A stretch of 64,000 nucleotides of DNA from Rutidosis leptorrhynchoides (GCF_046630445.1 NC_092335.1:317612001-317676000), one strand, 5' to 3'. Counted from the stretch's first letter, positions 1-12,285 are shown. Made by a program: numbers and translations. The notes: a model not told the origin generated them from the sequence alone.

Positions 1-1771
1 TCTGGGACATCCTTCGGACATGATAAAATTTCGAAGTACTAAAGCATCCGCAACAACGGATGGGGCTTGTTGGACCCAATAGATCTATCTTTAAGATTCG
101 TGTCAATTAGTGGACTTGTTCACTAATTCTTAGGCTACCAAGCAAAAAGGGGCATATTCAGCTTCGATCATTCAACCATAAAATGTAGTTTCACGTACTT
201 GTATCTATTTTGTAAAATATTTATCAAAACTGCATGTATTCTCATCCCAAAAATATTAGATTTTAAAAGTGCGACTATAACTCACTTTCACAGATTTCCT
301 TCGTCGGAAAAACAACACTTGGCCACGGGTCGATTCACGAACCTATAACAAATATTTACATATATATCAAAGTATGATCGAAATATATTCATACCATATG
401 TTATTATGTTTTAAGATTTTAGTTTGTTAAGTTAACAGTCCATCGTTGTAGTCCACAAATTAATTGTCTACAGTTAGCAGTACAAAAAGAAATCAATATA
501 ATTTCTCGAATCAATCCACGACCCAGTGTATACAAGTCTCAAACTCGATCACAACTCAAAGTATATATTTTATTTTGGAATCAACCTCAACCCTGTATAC
601 GTCGATATGGTTGTTCTGAAATATATATATAGATGACGTCGATATGATATGTCAAAACATTGTATACGTGTATATGGTCTATCAAGATTATATAATATAT
701 GTTAGAATACATGTATAATACAATATAAGTTAGTTAAGTTATGGTTAGTATAGATTTTTGTAAAATCATCCCGTAGTCAAATTAACCATTTTTAACCAAT
801 TTTGTTTTACCTATAACTTCTTCGTTTTAAATTCGTTTTGAGTGATTCAAGTTGCTATGGTTTCATAATGTACTGAAATTTATGAAACTAAACAGAAAAA
901 GTATAAGTTTATAGTCGGAAATACAAGTTACAAGTCATTTTTATAAGAGGTAGTCATTTCAGTCGAAAGAACGACGTCTTGATGACCATTTTGAAAAACA
1001 TACTTCCACTTTGAGTTTAACCATGATTTTTGGATATAGTTTCATGTTCATAAAAAAATCATTTTCCCAGAAGAATAGCTTTTAAATCAAACTTTATCCT
1101 AGTTTTTAATTATCCAAACCAAAACAGCCCCTGGTTTCTCTACGAAGGCGTATGTCCGGTTTTACGGTGTTCTTCGTGTTTCCAAAATCATTAAGTTATC
1201 ATATCATATAGATATAGAACATGTGTTTAGTTGATTTTAAAAGTTAAGTTAGAAGGATTAACTTTATTTGCGAACAAGTTTAGAATTAACTAAACTATGT
1301 TCTAGTGATTACAAGTTTAAATCTTCGAATAAGATAGTTATATATATGAATCGAATGATGTTATGAACATCATTACTACCTCAAGTTTAGTAGATAAACC
1401 TACTGGAAGTGATAAGAAGTGATCTAGCTTCAAAGGATCCTTGGATGGCTTGAAAGTTCTTGAAGTAGAATCATGACATGAAAACAAGTTCAAGTAAGAT
1501 TTTTACTTGAATTAATATAGTTTATAGTTATAGAAATCGAATTAAGATTTGAATATGAGTATTACCTAGAAATAGAATTATAACCTACTATAATTAACAA
1601 GGGTTTCTTGATCTTAGATGATTACTTGGAATGGATTAGAAAGCTTGGAAGTAGACTTGCAAACTTGAAAGTGTTCTTGAGGTTTTCTTGAGTAGTTGTT
1701 TTGTATATTGATCTAGGTTACCTAGATTGGGCTAGATTGAGCTAGATTATGAAGGAAATGATGAAGAACAC

Positions 1772-2092
1772 TTAGAACACTAAGAGTGTAATTGAGAGAG
1801 AGTAATTTAATGCATAAAAATGGAAATCAAAGTGTGCTTGTGAATGGGCAAGTTCACGTGAACTTTGATGTCCATATAAGGTCACATTAGTTTGATTTTT
1901 AGTGTAATCATTCATGCTAGTTGCCAAATGATGGTTCCACATGTCTTGGTGACTCACAAGGCCTGATAAGGAGCTGATGATTGAGTGTATATACCAATAG
2001 TATATACATTTAGAAGCTGTGTATTGTACGAGTACGAATACGGGTGCATACGAGTAGAATTGTTGATGAAAACGATGAGAATGGAATTGCAA
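1772..2092 (-). CDS. Small ORF inside the reverse LTR, unknown product
   Basis: An open frame of 106 codons in the sense orientation of the LTR. Its core (residues 1-35, rich in Tyr, Phe and Gln) matches the 77-codon ORFs at 18488-18721 and 28554-28787 in the other LTRs. The C-terminal half diverges by frameshift. No domain is recognised. It may be only the U3/leader sequence staying open by chance or shared ancestry. A coding role is unproven. Confidence 0.25.
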   Translation of the reverse strand: MQFHSHRFHQQFYSYAPVFVLVQYTASKCIYYWYIHSIISSLSGLVSHQDMWNHHLATSMNDYTKNQTNVTLYGHQSSRELAHSQAHFDFHFYALNYSLSITLLVF

Positions 2093-2332
2093 GCATTTTT
2101 GTTAATTAGAAGTACTTTGATATGTGTCTTGAAGTCTTCCTAAAGTGTAGTAATACATCTTAATACACTACATGTATATACATTTTAACTGAGTCGTTAA
2201 GTCATCGTTAGTCATTACATTTAAGTGTTGTTTCAAAACCTTTAAGTTAACGATCTTGTTAAATGTAATTGATCCATTGTTATTACACTTAAATGAGATG
2301 TTAAATTGTTATATTAACATGTTAACATGGTG

Positions 2333-2490
<158 letters not shown>

Positions 2491-3017
2491 TAAAATACTA
2501 TTACAACGATAATCATTATATATATACATTGTTTCAAAATTCTTAAGTTAGGATTCTAATCTTACTCGTATAGTTCATTGTTAATACACTTAATGATATA
2601 TTTAATTATCATTTTATCATGTTAAACATAGTGTATCAATATTTTAATATGATTCATATGTATTTAGTGAGACGTTGTTATAATTATAATCGTTATATAT
2701 ATGGTTTCGAGTTTCTTAATTCAACAGTTTAATTTTTATGTATATAACTCATTGTTAATATACTTAGTGAGATTCTTACTTATCATAATCCCATGTTAAC
2801 TATATATATATCCATATATATATCATCATGTAGTTGTTACAAGTTTTAAATGTTCGTGAATCGCCGGTCAACTTGGGTGATCAATTGTCTACATGAAACC
2901 TATTTCATTTAATCAAGTCTTAACAAGTTTGATTGCTTAACATATTAAAAACATTTAATCATGCAAATATCAATTTCATTTAATATATATAAACATGGAA
3001 AATTTCGGGTCACTACA

Positions 3018-3346
3018 GTATCGTGTAGTTTAAAGCATTTTTAGTACACACAACATCATACTATCATAGCTTTCAAAATAGAGTTCAATGTTAAATTAAA
3101 GGCTAATTAGTATTGAACTAGTAAATGGGTCGGTCTCGTTTTACTGGGTTGCATTGTTACGAGCTAGATGGTTATCGTTGTATAAAATTATATGTTTTCT
3201 ATTAGAATATTTTACTCGTATTTGATATAACAAAAGTAAATAAAAATCAAGTTAAACCTACCAAACACACATAATTTAATTTTTTATAAGTTAACCAATT
3301 AAACCGACGTAATATTGTTAATTATTATGTTTGCATAATATAATAA
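3018..3346. other. Unrecognised AT-rich stretch
   Basis: No ORF, terminal repeat or RNA gene is visible between the LTR edge and the SINE tail. Confidence 0.6.
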
Positions 3347-3530
3347 TTTTTAAACAACAACAACAACAACAAAACACATATGAGGGAGGTAAGATGTAGA
3401 CAATCCTTACTCTATCCCTGAATTAAAAGAAGTCATTCCTTCACGCAGAGTGAAACACCCCAAGAACTTAATGTTCTACGGATAGAGAAATTGCTTCCGT
3501 ATGGACCTTCGGCCAATAAGTAGTTTAAAA
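3347..3530 (-). mobile_element. SINE with (TTG)n tail, minus strand
   Basis: Read on the minus strand it ends in (TTG)n, visible as (CAA)n at 3354-3371. Its body matches the plus-strand SINE at 55171-55382 along its length: GGTCC near the head, a GTGTTTCACTC block, and GGATTGTCTAC before the tail. (TTG)n-tailed SINEs of the Au type are widespread in plants. Target duplications are not clear. Confidence 0.7.
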
Positions 3531-4397
3531 AAAAGTGAGAATCCATGAATGGTAGAATCAAATTTTCATGGGTTTTAAACATGTCTGAAGTTCAATTTAG
3601 ACTCTACGCGACAGCTAAGTCGCTAATAAATCGACGTATGTTGTTGACTCGATTAATAGAGCCATTAGAATAATTTTTAAACATTACACAATAATAATCG
3701 TTATGTATTATGTACATTAGCAACACGTAATAAGGTTATCGTTAGAAACATATAAAAATGTACTTAGTTAAAAAAAAAATGAAACTACAAATTTTTTTAA
3801 AAAGAAAATAAACACCATAAAAATTAAGTTGGAAAAAAAAATCATCACAATGCATGTGGGAAGGAATGAAAATTTAATTTCACATCTAAGTGTAAGATGC
3901 GATGTTGTGTTAATTAGGATATTGGATGGTCGTTTTTAGATAATCAAACGACTAAATACTTCTCTTCCTTTAGTATATAGAAATATATTTGTATATATTC
4001 CTAATACACAACGTCAAATTACAAATGTTCATATTATTATTATATATGTTTCATTATAAATGTTCACATTATTATACAACTTTTTACTCAGTAAATTCGA
4101 TACTTATAGAGTTTGAATATCTTTAGTTAGATGTAGGAGACTTAACTGAATTATCATGTATAAACACACTTAGGATGTATTTTTTGTTTCTTCATCACTT
4201 AATTTGTTACTTAGTTTAAAAAATAGTCCGCTTTTAGGAGACATAAAGTTAGACATCCTTTCCTATTAAGAGGCACATAGAAATGGATGCAAATTCAGGA
4301 AAAAAACAAACAACCTCTTAAAAGAGTACAATTATATTATCTATAGGTTGATGTGCACGGTCTAACCGTATCATGTAAACGTATCATAATTTTTTTT
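3531..4397. other. Unrecognised AT-rich stretch
   Basis: I see no ORF, terminal repeat or RNA gene. It is low-complexity A/T-rich sequence up to the CTA target duplication of the CACTA element. Confidence 0.5.
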
Positions 4398-5248
4398 CTA
4401 CACTACTAGAAAAATCATTTTTCCGGACAGGGGCTTTCCGGACGACAAAAGTCGTCCGCAAAAAGACACAATTCGACAAAATTTTCCGCTTTATCGTTCG
4501 CTTTTTCCTGAATGGTTTGACCAGATTTTCCCGGACGACCCAATGTCTTCCGGAAAAAAAAAATTCCACGAAATTCCACGAAAAAAAGGCGGGCCAGTTT
4601 TCGTTTCCCTCCACGACCTTCCCAGACGACAAATCATCCGGAAAAAGCCGTCCGAGAATGTTTTTTACAAAAAGCTGAACCAGGTTCAAAAACAACCTAA
4701 TCTCACTCTATCAAAAACAAATTACTCCCAAATCTAAGAAACTTCCAGCGATTTTGAGCATTTTCGAGCAATTGATAGCTATTACACACCAAATCCAACC
4801 TAATCTTACTCCTAAAACACTAACAAAGGTATGTTCTTGATTTATTTTTAAAAAATTAAAGTTTGGTGCTTTGAGTTATATCTATGAAATCCGAATTTTT
4901 TGGAGTATATTTTGAAGATTGTTGTGTGTGATTATGTTTAGGCTCATGAATTTCATGCTTAGTTTGTTAATTTGCATATGTATGTCAAAATTATGGGGTT
5001 AATTTCATGCTTAGTTTGTTAATTTCATGTTTAGTTATGTATGTTGAAAATTAATATTTTCTTAATTAATATAAACTGAAAATTAAGTTATGTTTAGTTA
5101 TGCATGTTGATTATGTTTAGTTATGTATTTTTTTAATTAGAAAATTAAGTATATATTTAGTTAGTAAATTGATGGGTTTTGTGATGAAAGTTGTATGTTT
5201 AGTTAGTAAATTAGAAAATTAAGTATATATTTAGTTAGTAATAGTTGT

Positions 5249-5452
5249 ATGTTTATGTTTATGCTTATTGTTTTATGAACATTGTATAAATATAAGTATA
5301 AGTATAAGTCTAAGTATAAGTATAAATGTTATTGTTTATGTTTATGTTTATGCTTATTGTTTTATGAACATTGTATAAGTATAAGTATAAGTGTAAATGT
5401 TATTGTTTATGTTTCTGTTTATGTTTATGCTTATTGTTTTATGAACATTGTT
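5249..5452. repeat. Tandem minisatellite in the CACTA interior
   Basis: Three imperfect copies of a unit containing GTTTATGCTTATTGTTTTAT followed by runs of TATAAG. Unit lengths are about 75-85 bp. Confidence 0.75.
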
Positions 5453-5891
5453 AGGTTTAGTGGTTAATTTCGGAATAGTTGTACCTTAGGTTCGAAATTA
5501 ATCAATCCTATAGAATACCCATCCAAGGTTAATTTATTAGAAATTAACTTTGGAAGGTCCCCTTTTTGGGACTGCTTTCTGTATGTTTTGTCTCTTTTAG
5601 GATGTAGATGCGTATAACTTATTTACTAGTTACAAAAATTTTGGTACACATTTTCCCTTTACTCCTACAAATATGCGTTTAATACGACATATTTGGGGAG
5701 TTTAGGGGAAATGCTGCCGAATTTTTGCTAACTATTAAATTAGTTGTGCGCATCCATAGTTGAGACAAAACATTCAGAAAGTGGGTTAGGTTGCCTTCCA
5801 TAGTTGGACCACCCGACTTTGATTATACATATATTAAGTGTTTTTAATTTTAAAGTTTTTTGCTGTTTTAAACTTGATTTAATTAGGGAAT

Positions 5892-6064
5892 AATACTACA
5901 CGGCAAGTCAAATTGACCAAATCTTTCGTTTTAATAATCTTCAAGTCCCTCCCGATATTCAACCAAATTTTGGGTATCCTACCGGTACTTCCAATTCCAA
6001 TACTCCGCGCCCGAGCCGTAACAATGATGATGATTTGTATGACGATCCATTTGCCGGTTTGTAA
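5892..6064 (+). pseudogene. Possible terminal exon remnant inside the CACTA
   Basis: One frame is open from just after a TAA near 5892 to TAA at 6062-6064. It gives a Pro/Asn-rich segment ending in an acidic patch (Asp-Asp-Asp-Leu-Tyr-Asp-Asp) and Phe-Ala-Gly-Leu-stop. A pyrimidine-rich AG lies just upstream at about 5884. It could be the last exon of an ancestral element protein or of a captured gene. I do not recognise it, and the upstream stop means it is not intact. Confidence 0.3.
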
Positions 6065-6666
6065 TTTGTTTGGTGTGTTTGAAGACAAGTATGCTTTTGT
6101 TGGATGTTTTTCCGGTTGTTACAAGACAATTATGTTAAGTTTAGTTGATTTGTAAACGATATTGTAGTTTTTCCGGATTTTAAAATGTTTGGATAATTAT
6201 TTTAATGTTATTGTGGTATTTTGTGAAAGTATAATCTTATTTATGTAGCAGGTTTGGATATTTGAAATGTGCCGTATCGAATACGGCTGGAAAAAGCAGA
6301 AACGAATTGGTCCCAAAACAGCAGGAGGCTTTCCGGACGATTTGTCGTCCAGGAAGAGTCGTCCGGGATTTTTTTTTCCTTTTTCTGTTATTAATAAATA
6401 ATTAATAATAAATAATTAGTATTATTTTAATATTATTTCTTTTGGGACGATTTGTCGTCCCGAAGTGTCGTCCGGAAAAAGCGTCCACGAAGTCAAGCGT
6501 TGGAAGTCAATGTGGGCCCCATCCCCCGTCGGGGAAGGAAAAAATGCCGTCCGGAAAAACATTTCGGGACGACTAATCCCGGACGATGTGTCGTCCGGGA
6601 AGACTTTCTGGGACGACAAATCGTCCCCAAGAGTCGTCCGGGAAAAGCTGTTTTCCTGTAGTGCTA

Positions 6667-7010
6667 CCACCTCAAAATGTTATTAATGTGTTATGAATCT
6701 CTTACTTTTTATAGGAATATTAAAACTCCTACTAATGGTTATTAAAACCATAGATATTAGGAGAATTTTACATGCATGCATGCATGCAAGAATTGAAGTG
6801 TACGTACGATATGATTTATGAGATCAGACCGACCTAACTCGTTGCTCAAGAAGAGATATTGCGAACTGAATTTGTCAAATTTGATAATCAAAAGCGAATT
6901 ATTGTAGGTGTTCGAGGACACACATCGAAAGTGTGAATAAATTAAAGTCAAAAAAGAAGTGTGGACTCGTTCCACCCAATGTAGTTACCTAGCTACTGTT
7001 AGATGTGGAA

Positions 7011-7011
<1 letters not shown>
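6667..7011. other. Unrecognised stretch between the CACTA and the MITE train
   Basis: It contains a short ATGC tetranucleotide run near 6771-6787 and no supported gene. Confidence 0.5.

Positions 7012-7076
<65 letters not shown>
7012..7076. repeat. (TA)n microsatellite
   Basis: An uninterrupted TA run at the left border of the MITE at 7077-7467. Confidence 0.97.
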
Positions 7077-7078
<2 letters not shown>

Positions 7079-7465
7079 CCAAAAGTTCAAACGAGAACCA
7101 TTAAAAAGGCGAGAACTTTTGATTTATAATGATTTTCACATGTAACTAGATTAAATCACACATAAACTTTGATGAAGAGTATGAATGAATATAAAATAGG
7201 TGAAAAACACTTATATTTTACCTATATAAGTAAATATATAGTTTCTCGTTCACATATGCATATTTGTTTCCGAACATGTGAACAGTTTCATATAATTAAC
7301 AATTTAACGTGTAATTTGAGCTAATGAACATATGTTTGTTAATGATATGTGCATTAATTAACATTTGCATTGTAATTTGTTGCATTTAAATGTATAAAAA
7401 CTATTACTTTAAATTAAATAGTTCTCGCAGTTCTCACCTTTTTAGTGGTTCTCGTTTGAACCTGC

Positions 7466-7467
<2 letters not shown>
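7077..7467. mobile_element. MITE with 33-bp inverted repeats, set in (TA)n
   Basis: The inverted arms 7085-7117 and 7429-7461 both begin GTTCAAACGAGAACC and match with few mismatches. (TA)n lies immediately outside both ends, so TA is the only possible target duplication. It has no ORF. The size (about 390 bp) and layout fit a MITE whose insertion target was a TA microsatellite, a habit described for Micron in rice. Confidence 0.8.

Positions 7468-7524
<57 letters not shown>
7468..7524. repeat. (TA)n microsatellite between two MITEs
   Basis: A TA run separating the MITE at 7077-7467 from the one at 7525-8160. Confidence 0.97.
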
Positions 7525-7527
<3 letters not shown>

Positions 7528-8157
7528 GCAGGATCAATGGGGAAGTAACCAATCGGAGGGAAGCGGGGGGAAGCAATTTTTTTTTTCGTTTTTTTGGAAA
7601 TTTTTTTTCCGGCATCAAGATCACACAAAAATATGAACATTTAGAAGAGACACTTCGTGATGAATGTTATTATTTAGGCGGAAAAACGATCGACAAAAAT
7701 AACATTCAAGATAATATTGTTCGTGAAGAATATGAACGTTTTTTTCTTCATGTTTGAATAAACCCAAAACACCATACCCTAAACCCTAAACTCTAAACCG
7801 TTCGTGTTAAAAACTCAATCTAAATCCTAAATCTAAACCCTAAATCTAAACCCTAAATCTAAACCCTAAACCCTAAATTTCTAAACCCTAATATCTAAAC
7901 CCTATAAACCCTAATATCTAAACCCTAATAGCTAAAACCTCAACATGCGCTCGAAAAACACGATAATTATTATATATTACTTCTTCGAGCGTTTTCCCGC
8001 CAAAATAAAAACATTTATCACAAAGTGTCTCTACTAAATGTTCATATTTTCATCCCATCTATAATGTTCGTGAACAAGGTTTTTTCAAAAAACGAAAAAA
8101 AAAAGTTTTTGCTTCCCCCCGCTTCCCCCCGATTGGTTACTTCTCTCTTGATCCTAC

Positions 8158-8160
<3 letters not shown>
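7525..8160. mobile_element. MITE with telomere-like core, copy 1
   Basis: The ends form an inverted repeat of about 40 bp: GGATCAATGGGGAAGTAACC on the left, its near-complement on the right, then the (G/C)-rich GGGGGGAAGC block. A second inner inverted pair follows (TGAACATTTA / TAAATGTTCA; CGTGATGAATG). The core at about 7770-7935 is a degenerate array of AAACCCTAAA units. It is bounded by (TA)n on both sides. No coding capacity. Confidence 0.8.

Positions 8161-8248
<88 letters not shown>
8161..8248. repeat. (TA)n microsatellite
   Basis: A TA run separating MITE copies 1 and 2. Confidence 0.97.
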
Positions 8249-8250
<2 letters not shown>

Positions 8251-9239
8251 CAAGAGGGAAGCACTTTTTTGGGGGGGAAATGTGGGAAAGTAATTTTTTT
8301 TTCAATTTTTTCCAATTTTTTTCAGGCATCAATATCACATGAAAATATGAACATTTAAAAAAGACACTTTGTGATTAATGTTATTATTTTGGCGGTAAAA
8401 CGCTCGAAGAAAAAAATGAAAACATTCAATTCATTGAATGTTTTGATTCGGAGTTTTTTAAGGGTTTGAAAATTAGGGTTTAGAAATTGGGATTAGGAAA
8501 TTAGGGGGTTAAAAATTAAGGTTTAGCTATTAGGGTTTCGAAATTAGGGTTTAGGGTTTAGAAATTAGGGTTTAGATTGAATATTTAAACACGAACGGTT
8601 TAGAGTTTAGAGTTTAGTGTAGATTGGCAGGGACACCTTAACCCTGTGTTGCCTTTGGCAACCCACCAAGTCAACCCCGTAATAGCCGGATGCCTGTAAA
8701 TCACCTCAACCGAATACCCCATGAGTGGCAAGCACGAGCCTAACCCGAAGGCATACTCCGAGGGAATTGCTCCCCCCGGGACTCGAACCTGCGCCCATTT
8801 GTGTAAAGCTTCCAAACATGGGGCCCCAGCTTCAAAGGGACGGGTACCGTTGAAGCACTGCTTCTTTGGTAGAGTTTAGAGTTTAGGGTTTAGGTTTTAG
8901 GTTTTAGGGTTTTGGGTTGAGGATTTACGGAGTAAACCCGAAAATCCTAAACCCTAAACTCTAAATCGGGCTAAATTCAAAAAAAACACTTCACACAAGA
9001 TGAAAACAAAACGATGCAAATAAACTCAGCCAGAAAACATTCAATGAATTGCATGTTTTTATTTTTTTCTTCGAGCGTTCTCCCGTCAAAATAATGACAT
9101 TCATCACAAAGTATCTTTTTTAAATGTTCATATTTTCATCTAATCTATAATGTTCGTGAACAAAGTTTTTTCAAAAACGAAAATAAAAATCGCTTCCCCC
9201 TTCCCCCAAAAAAGTATTTCCCTCTTGATTATGACCATG
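8249..9239. mobile_element. MITE with telomere-like core, copy 2, SINE-interrupted
   Basis: The left end is ATCAAGAGGGAAG and the right end CTTCCCTCTTGAT style, with the inner arms of copy 1. The core holds TTTAGGG-type units on the left and CCCTAAA-type units on the right, so it is itself an inverted repeat. It has a sister without the SINE at 31423-32141. The SINE at 8618-8870 accounts for most of the extra length. Confidence 0.8.
8618..8870 (-). mobile_element. tRNA-derived SINE with 16-bp target duplication
   Basis: On the minus strand it contains a polymerase III B box, GGTTCGAGTCC (about 8770-8780), downstream of an A-box-like region. It is flanked by perfect direct repeats AGAGTTTAGAGTTTAG at 8602-8617 and 8871-8886. 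The sister MITE near 31780 has a single copy of this sequence and no insert, so the empty site is present in the same window. The insertion came after the block duplication, or was lost from one copy. Confidence 0.88.
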
Positions 9240-9261
9240 TATATATATATATATATATATA

Positions 9262-9405
9262 GTGATAGGATCAAGAGGGAAGTAACTAATCGGGGGGAAG
9301 AAAAATCTTTTTTTTCTTCGTTTTTTGAAAAAACTTTGTTCACGAACATTATAGATTGGATGAAAATATGAACACTTAATAAAGACACTTTGTGATAAAT
9401 GATAT
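9262..9405. mobile_element. MITE end fragment, copy 3
   Basis: It starts GTGATAGGATCAAGAGGGAAG after a short (TA)n and carries the first arm of the MITE family up to the TGTGATAAATG block. There it joins LINE sequence directly. Only one end is present. Confidence 0.7.
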
Positions 9406-11092
9406 ATACAGGATAGCCAAAGCCAGGGAGCGAAGGCGCAGGGATATATATAACATCAAGTTTATCAAAGATGAAGCCGGTCAAACGTTAGTAAAGGAAG
9501 ACGATATGAAAAGATGGGAAGGGTATTTCTCATCTCTTTTCGATGGGGGAAGACCCGAGCGCCACGAAGATTTGCAAGACTCTAATATTGAACAACCCCA
9601 GAACAACATGGATTGTGAGAGGATCCACCAAGAGGAAGTAAGATCGGCATTACGAAAGATGGGGAGAAATAAAGCTGTGGGACCGGACCAGATCCCCATC
9701 GAGGCGTGGCGGTGCCGTGGTGACGATGGTGTTAGGTGGTTGACTTGCCTTTTCAATAAGACGTTTCAAAGCTCTAAAATGCCTATGGAATGGAGACTGA
9801 GCGAGACTATTCCCATTTATAAGAACAAGGGGGATGCTTAAATTTGCGGTAACTATAGAGGCATAAAATTACTTAGTTATACTATGAAGCTTTGGGAGAG
9901 AGTGATTGAGACTAGACTTCGAGGCGAAACAAGTGTTTTGGAGAACCAGTTTGGTTTCATGCCAGGGCGCTCTTCGATAGAGGCAATCCATATTATGAGG
10001 AACCTTATGGAGAAGTATAGAGAAAAGTAAAAGAACTTGGATATGGTTTTCTTAGACTTGGAAAAGGCCTACGATTGCGACCCACGAAACTTGATTTGGA
10101 AGACCCTGAACAGTAGAAGTATCCCGAGTAGATACATTAGCGTTATCAGGGATATGTATGAAGGGGCGAAGTCTTGCGTTCGAACGCCGGTGGGAAATAC
10201 TGAAGTTTTCCCAATAGAAGTAGGCCTACATCAGGGATCGGCCCTTAGCCCTTTTGTTTTCGCTTTGATCCTGGACGAGCTTTCTCGAGGGATACAAGAG
10301 TGCATCCCATGGTGCTTGATTTTTGCCGATGATATTGTGCTTGTTTCGGAATCTAAGGAGTAGCTCAATAGAAGACTTGAGCAATGGAGGGTGGCCTTAG
10401 AAAGTAATGGTCTACAAATTAGTAGACAAAATACTGAATACCTTAGATGTGATTTCTCTAGGGACGATGACGAACAAGATGATGGAGTGAACATCTGCAT
10501 TGGAGACCAGATATTGCATCCACAAACTTCGTTTAGATACCTAGGTTCGGTGCTCCACAAATCGGGGAAGGTAGATGAGGACGTGTCGCACCGTATTAAG
10601 GTAGGGTGGGTGAAGTGGAGATCAGCTACCGGAATCTTATGTGACAAGAAGATCCCCCTTAAGTTGAAAGGGAAATTCTTTAAGGTGGCAATTAGACCTG
10701 CCATGTTATACGGATCAGAGTGTTGGCCATTGACGAAGGCACAAGAGAGAAGGATGGAGGTGGCAGAGATGAGGATGCTTAGGTGGACATGTGGTAAAAC
10801 CATGTTGGATATGATCCCAAATAGTGTTTTTAGGGAGAATCTGAAAGTAAGAAGCATCAACGATAAGCTAAGAGAAGAACGACTTCGATGGTTTGGGCAT
10901 GTGAGGAGGCGACCTCTTACTGTGCCTGTGAGGAGAGTCGAGGCACTTACGGTTGACGGCGTATGGAGAAGGGGTAGACCCACTCAAAGGTGGGAGGATA
11001 GAATTAAGCTCGACTTGAAAGAGCTTTCATTGACCGAGGACATGACTTCTGATAGGAATGTGTGGAGGACTAGAATTAAAATAGACGAGTAG
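9406..11092 (+). pseudogene. LINE reverse transcriptase, RTE-like, copy A
   Basis: A single frame encodes the RT and C-terminal half of a non-LTR polyprotein. It shows QFGFMPGRSS (about 9950), FLDLEKAYD (about 10050), GLHQGSALSPF (about 10225), the catalytic FADD box (10323-10334) and the C-terminal RWFGHVRRR block. Three in-frame stops interrupt it: TAA 9839-9841, TAA 10028-10030 and TAG 10361-10363. The endonuclease half is missing, so it is a 5'-truncated dead copy. The short 3' region with tetranucleotide repeats fits RTE-clade elements. Its near-identical twin is at 32290-33975. Confidence 0.88.
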
Positions 11093-11622
11093 GTTTTGGT
11101 TTGTATGTGTGTTTGTGGGTAGGTGTATATGTGTTTAATGTGGCTGTATGTATGTATGTATCTCCTTGTAGAGTGATTTATGTTTGTTCGCGCTTTGCTT
11201 TTCTAGGAAACCTTCTTAGTTCGCGTATGTTTGTGTGTGCTATCTTGTTTGTGTGTGCTAGAACTTTTGTGTATATATGGATGTTTGTGTATGTAAGTAC
11301 GAATGTTTTTGTATAGCTGTTTGTGTAAGTTTGTTTTTGTCTGTTTATATGTGTGCTTCTAAGTTTGCATTATGTATGTATGTATGTATGTATGTATGTA
11401 TGTATGTATGTATGTATGTATGTATGTATGTATGTATGTATGTATGTATGTATGCATGTATGTATGTATGTATGTATGTATGTATGTTTTTGTTTGTTGT
11501 TTATGTATGTATGCGTATGTAGGTATGCACGTATGCCTGTATGCGTGTAGATGTTTAAGTATGTATGGGTGCTTGTTTGTACGTAGGTATGTTCTATTCA
11601 TGTATGTTTTACTTATGTTTTG
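11093..11622 (+). repeat. LINE 3' tail rich in TGTATG/ATGT repeats
   Basis: Noncoding T/G-rich sequence after the LINE stop codon. It includes an (ATGT)n run of about 120 bp at 11370-11487. In copy B the same run is only about 40 bp (34255-34295), a microsatellite length difference between the twins. Confidence 0.85.
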
Positions 11623-12028
11623 CACTACTACATTTCTGCTCATTTAGACGTGTGGAAAAACTCATTTCGACGTGTTATTTAACACGTCTAGATGTCACAG
11701 CACTAATTGATCATGCTAATTAGTGCGGTTCCTTGAACCGGTCTAATAAACTCAATTAGACGTGTTCCTCCTTTTTTTTGTCATCTAGACGTGTTCCTGG
11801 AACACGTCTAATTGATTAAATTAACACGTCTAATTGTAAATTAACACGTCTAATTGATTAAATTAGGCGTGTTCCTGATATCAATTTAGACGTGTTCCCG
11901 CTAAATCTTAACCCTGGTTAAAATCTCAAATATTTCAAATAATACCCGCAAAATACCAAATATTTCACATAATACCCGTTAAATACCAAATGCACCAAAT
12001 ATACCAAATTAAATTTACTACAAAACCA

Positions 12029-12128
<100 letters not shown>

Positions 12129-12192
12129 TTGAAGTATTTACAAAAAGTCATAAAGGTAATTTACAATGGAAGAAACTCTAAATTAAAAAACA

Positions 12193-12285
12193 CTAATATA
12201 AGGTAGTTATAGCTGGTTCTTTGAGTACCCATCCAACATGCCATCCCTCTACCATCATTCGCAGGAAATGACTGTGAGATTCAAT
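12193..12285 (-). pseudogene. Captured terminal exon in CACTA copy A, unidentified gene
   Basis: On the minus strand a good acceptor (TTTCTGTAG) is followed by a 93-nt frame of 30 residues ending in TAG. The peptide contains MMVEGWHVGW, which looks like real coding sequence. The equivalent in copy B (51763-51855) has the same length, with an Arg-to-Leu change. Further exon-like blocks with splice consensus lie at 12478-12548 and from 13384 upward on the same strand. This fits a CACTA element that picked up a host gene fragment. The source gene is not recognised. Confidence 0.45.

Larger units (their letters stand above)
4401..6663. mobile_element. Non-autonomous CACTA element, GGACGAC family
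   Basis: The element begins CACTACTAGAAAA and ends with the inverted form of CACTACAGGAAAA. It is flanked by a perfect 3-bp target duplication CTA (4398-4400 and 6664-6666), as expected for CACTA (En/Spm) transposons. Both ends carry clustered direct and inverted copies of GGACGAC/GTCGTCC, the usual subterminal transposase-binding layout. At 2.26 kb with no transposase it is a deletion derivative moved in trans. A possible terminal exon lies at 5892-6064. Confidence 0.88.

Noticed and set aside
6422-6686. Overlapping ORFs at the right end of the first CACTA element
   Set aside because: They arise from the GGACGAC/GTCGTCC subterminal repeats read in several frames.
7770-7935. True telomere or interstitial telomere array
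   Set aside because: The CCCTAAA units are degenerate, short and always inside MITE arms, so they are part of the element.
10231-10983. 250-codon antisense ORF across the LINE RT
   Set aside because: It is a shadow of the sense RT frame. The twin at 33261-33926 behaves the same way. No independent motif is present.
11277-11647. Met-Tyr-Val-Cys repeat ORFs
   Set aside because: They are translations of (ATGT)n in the LINE tail. They are frame artefacts on both strands.
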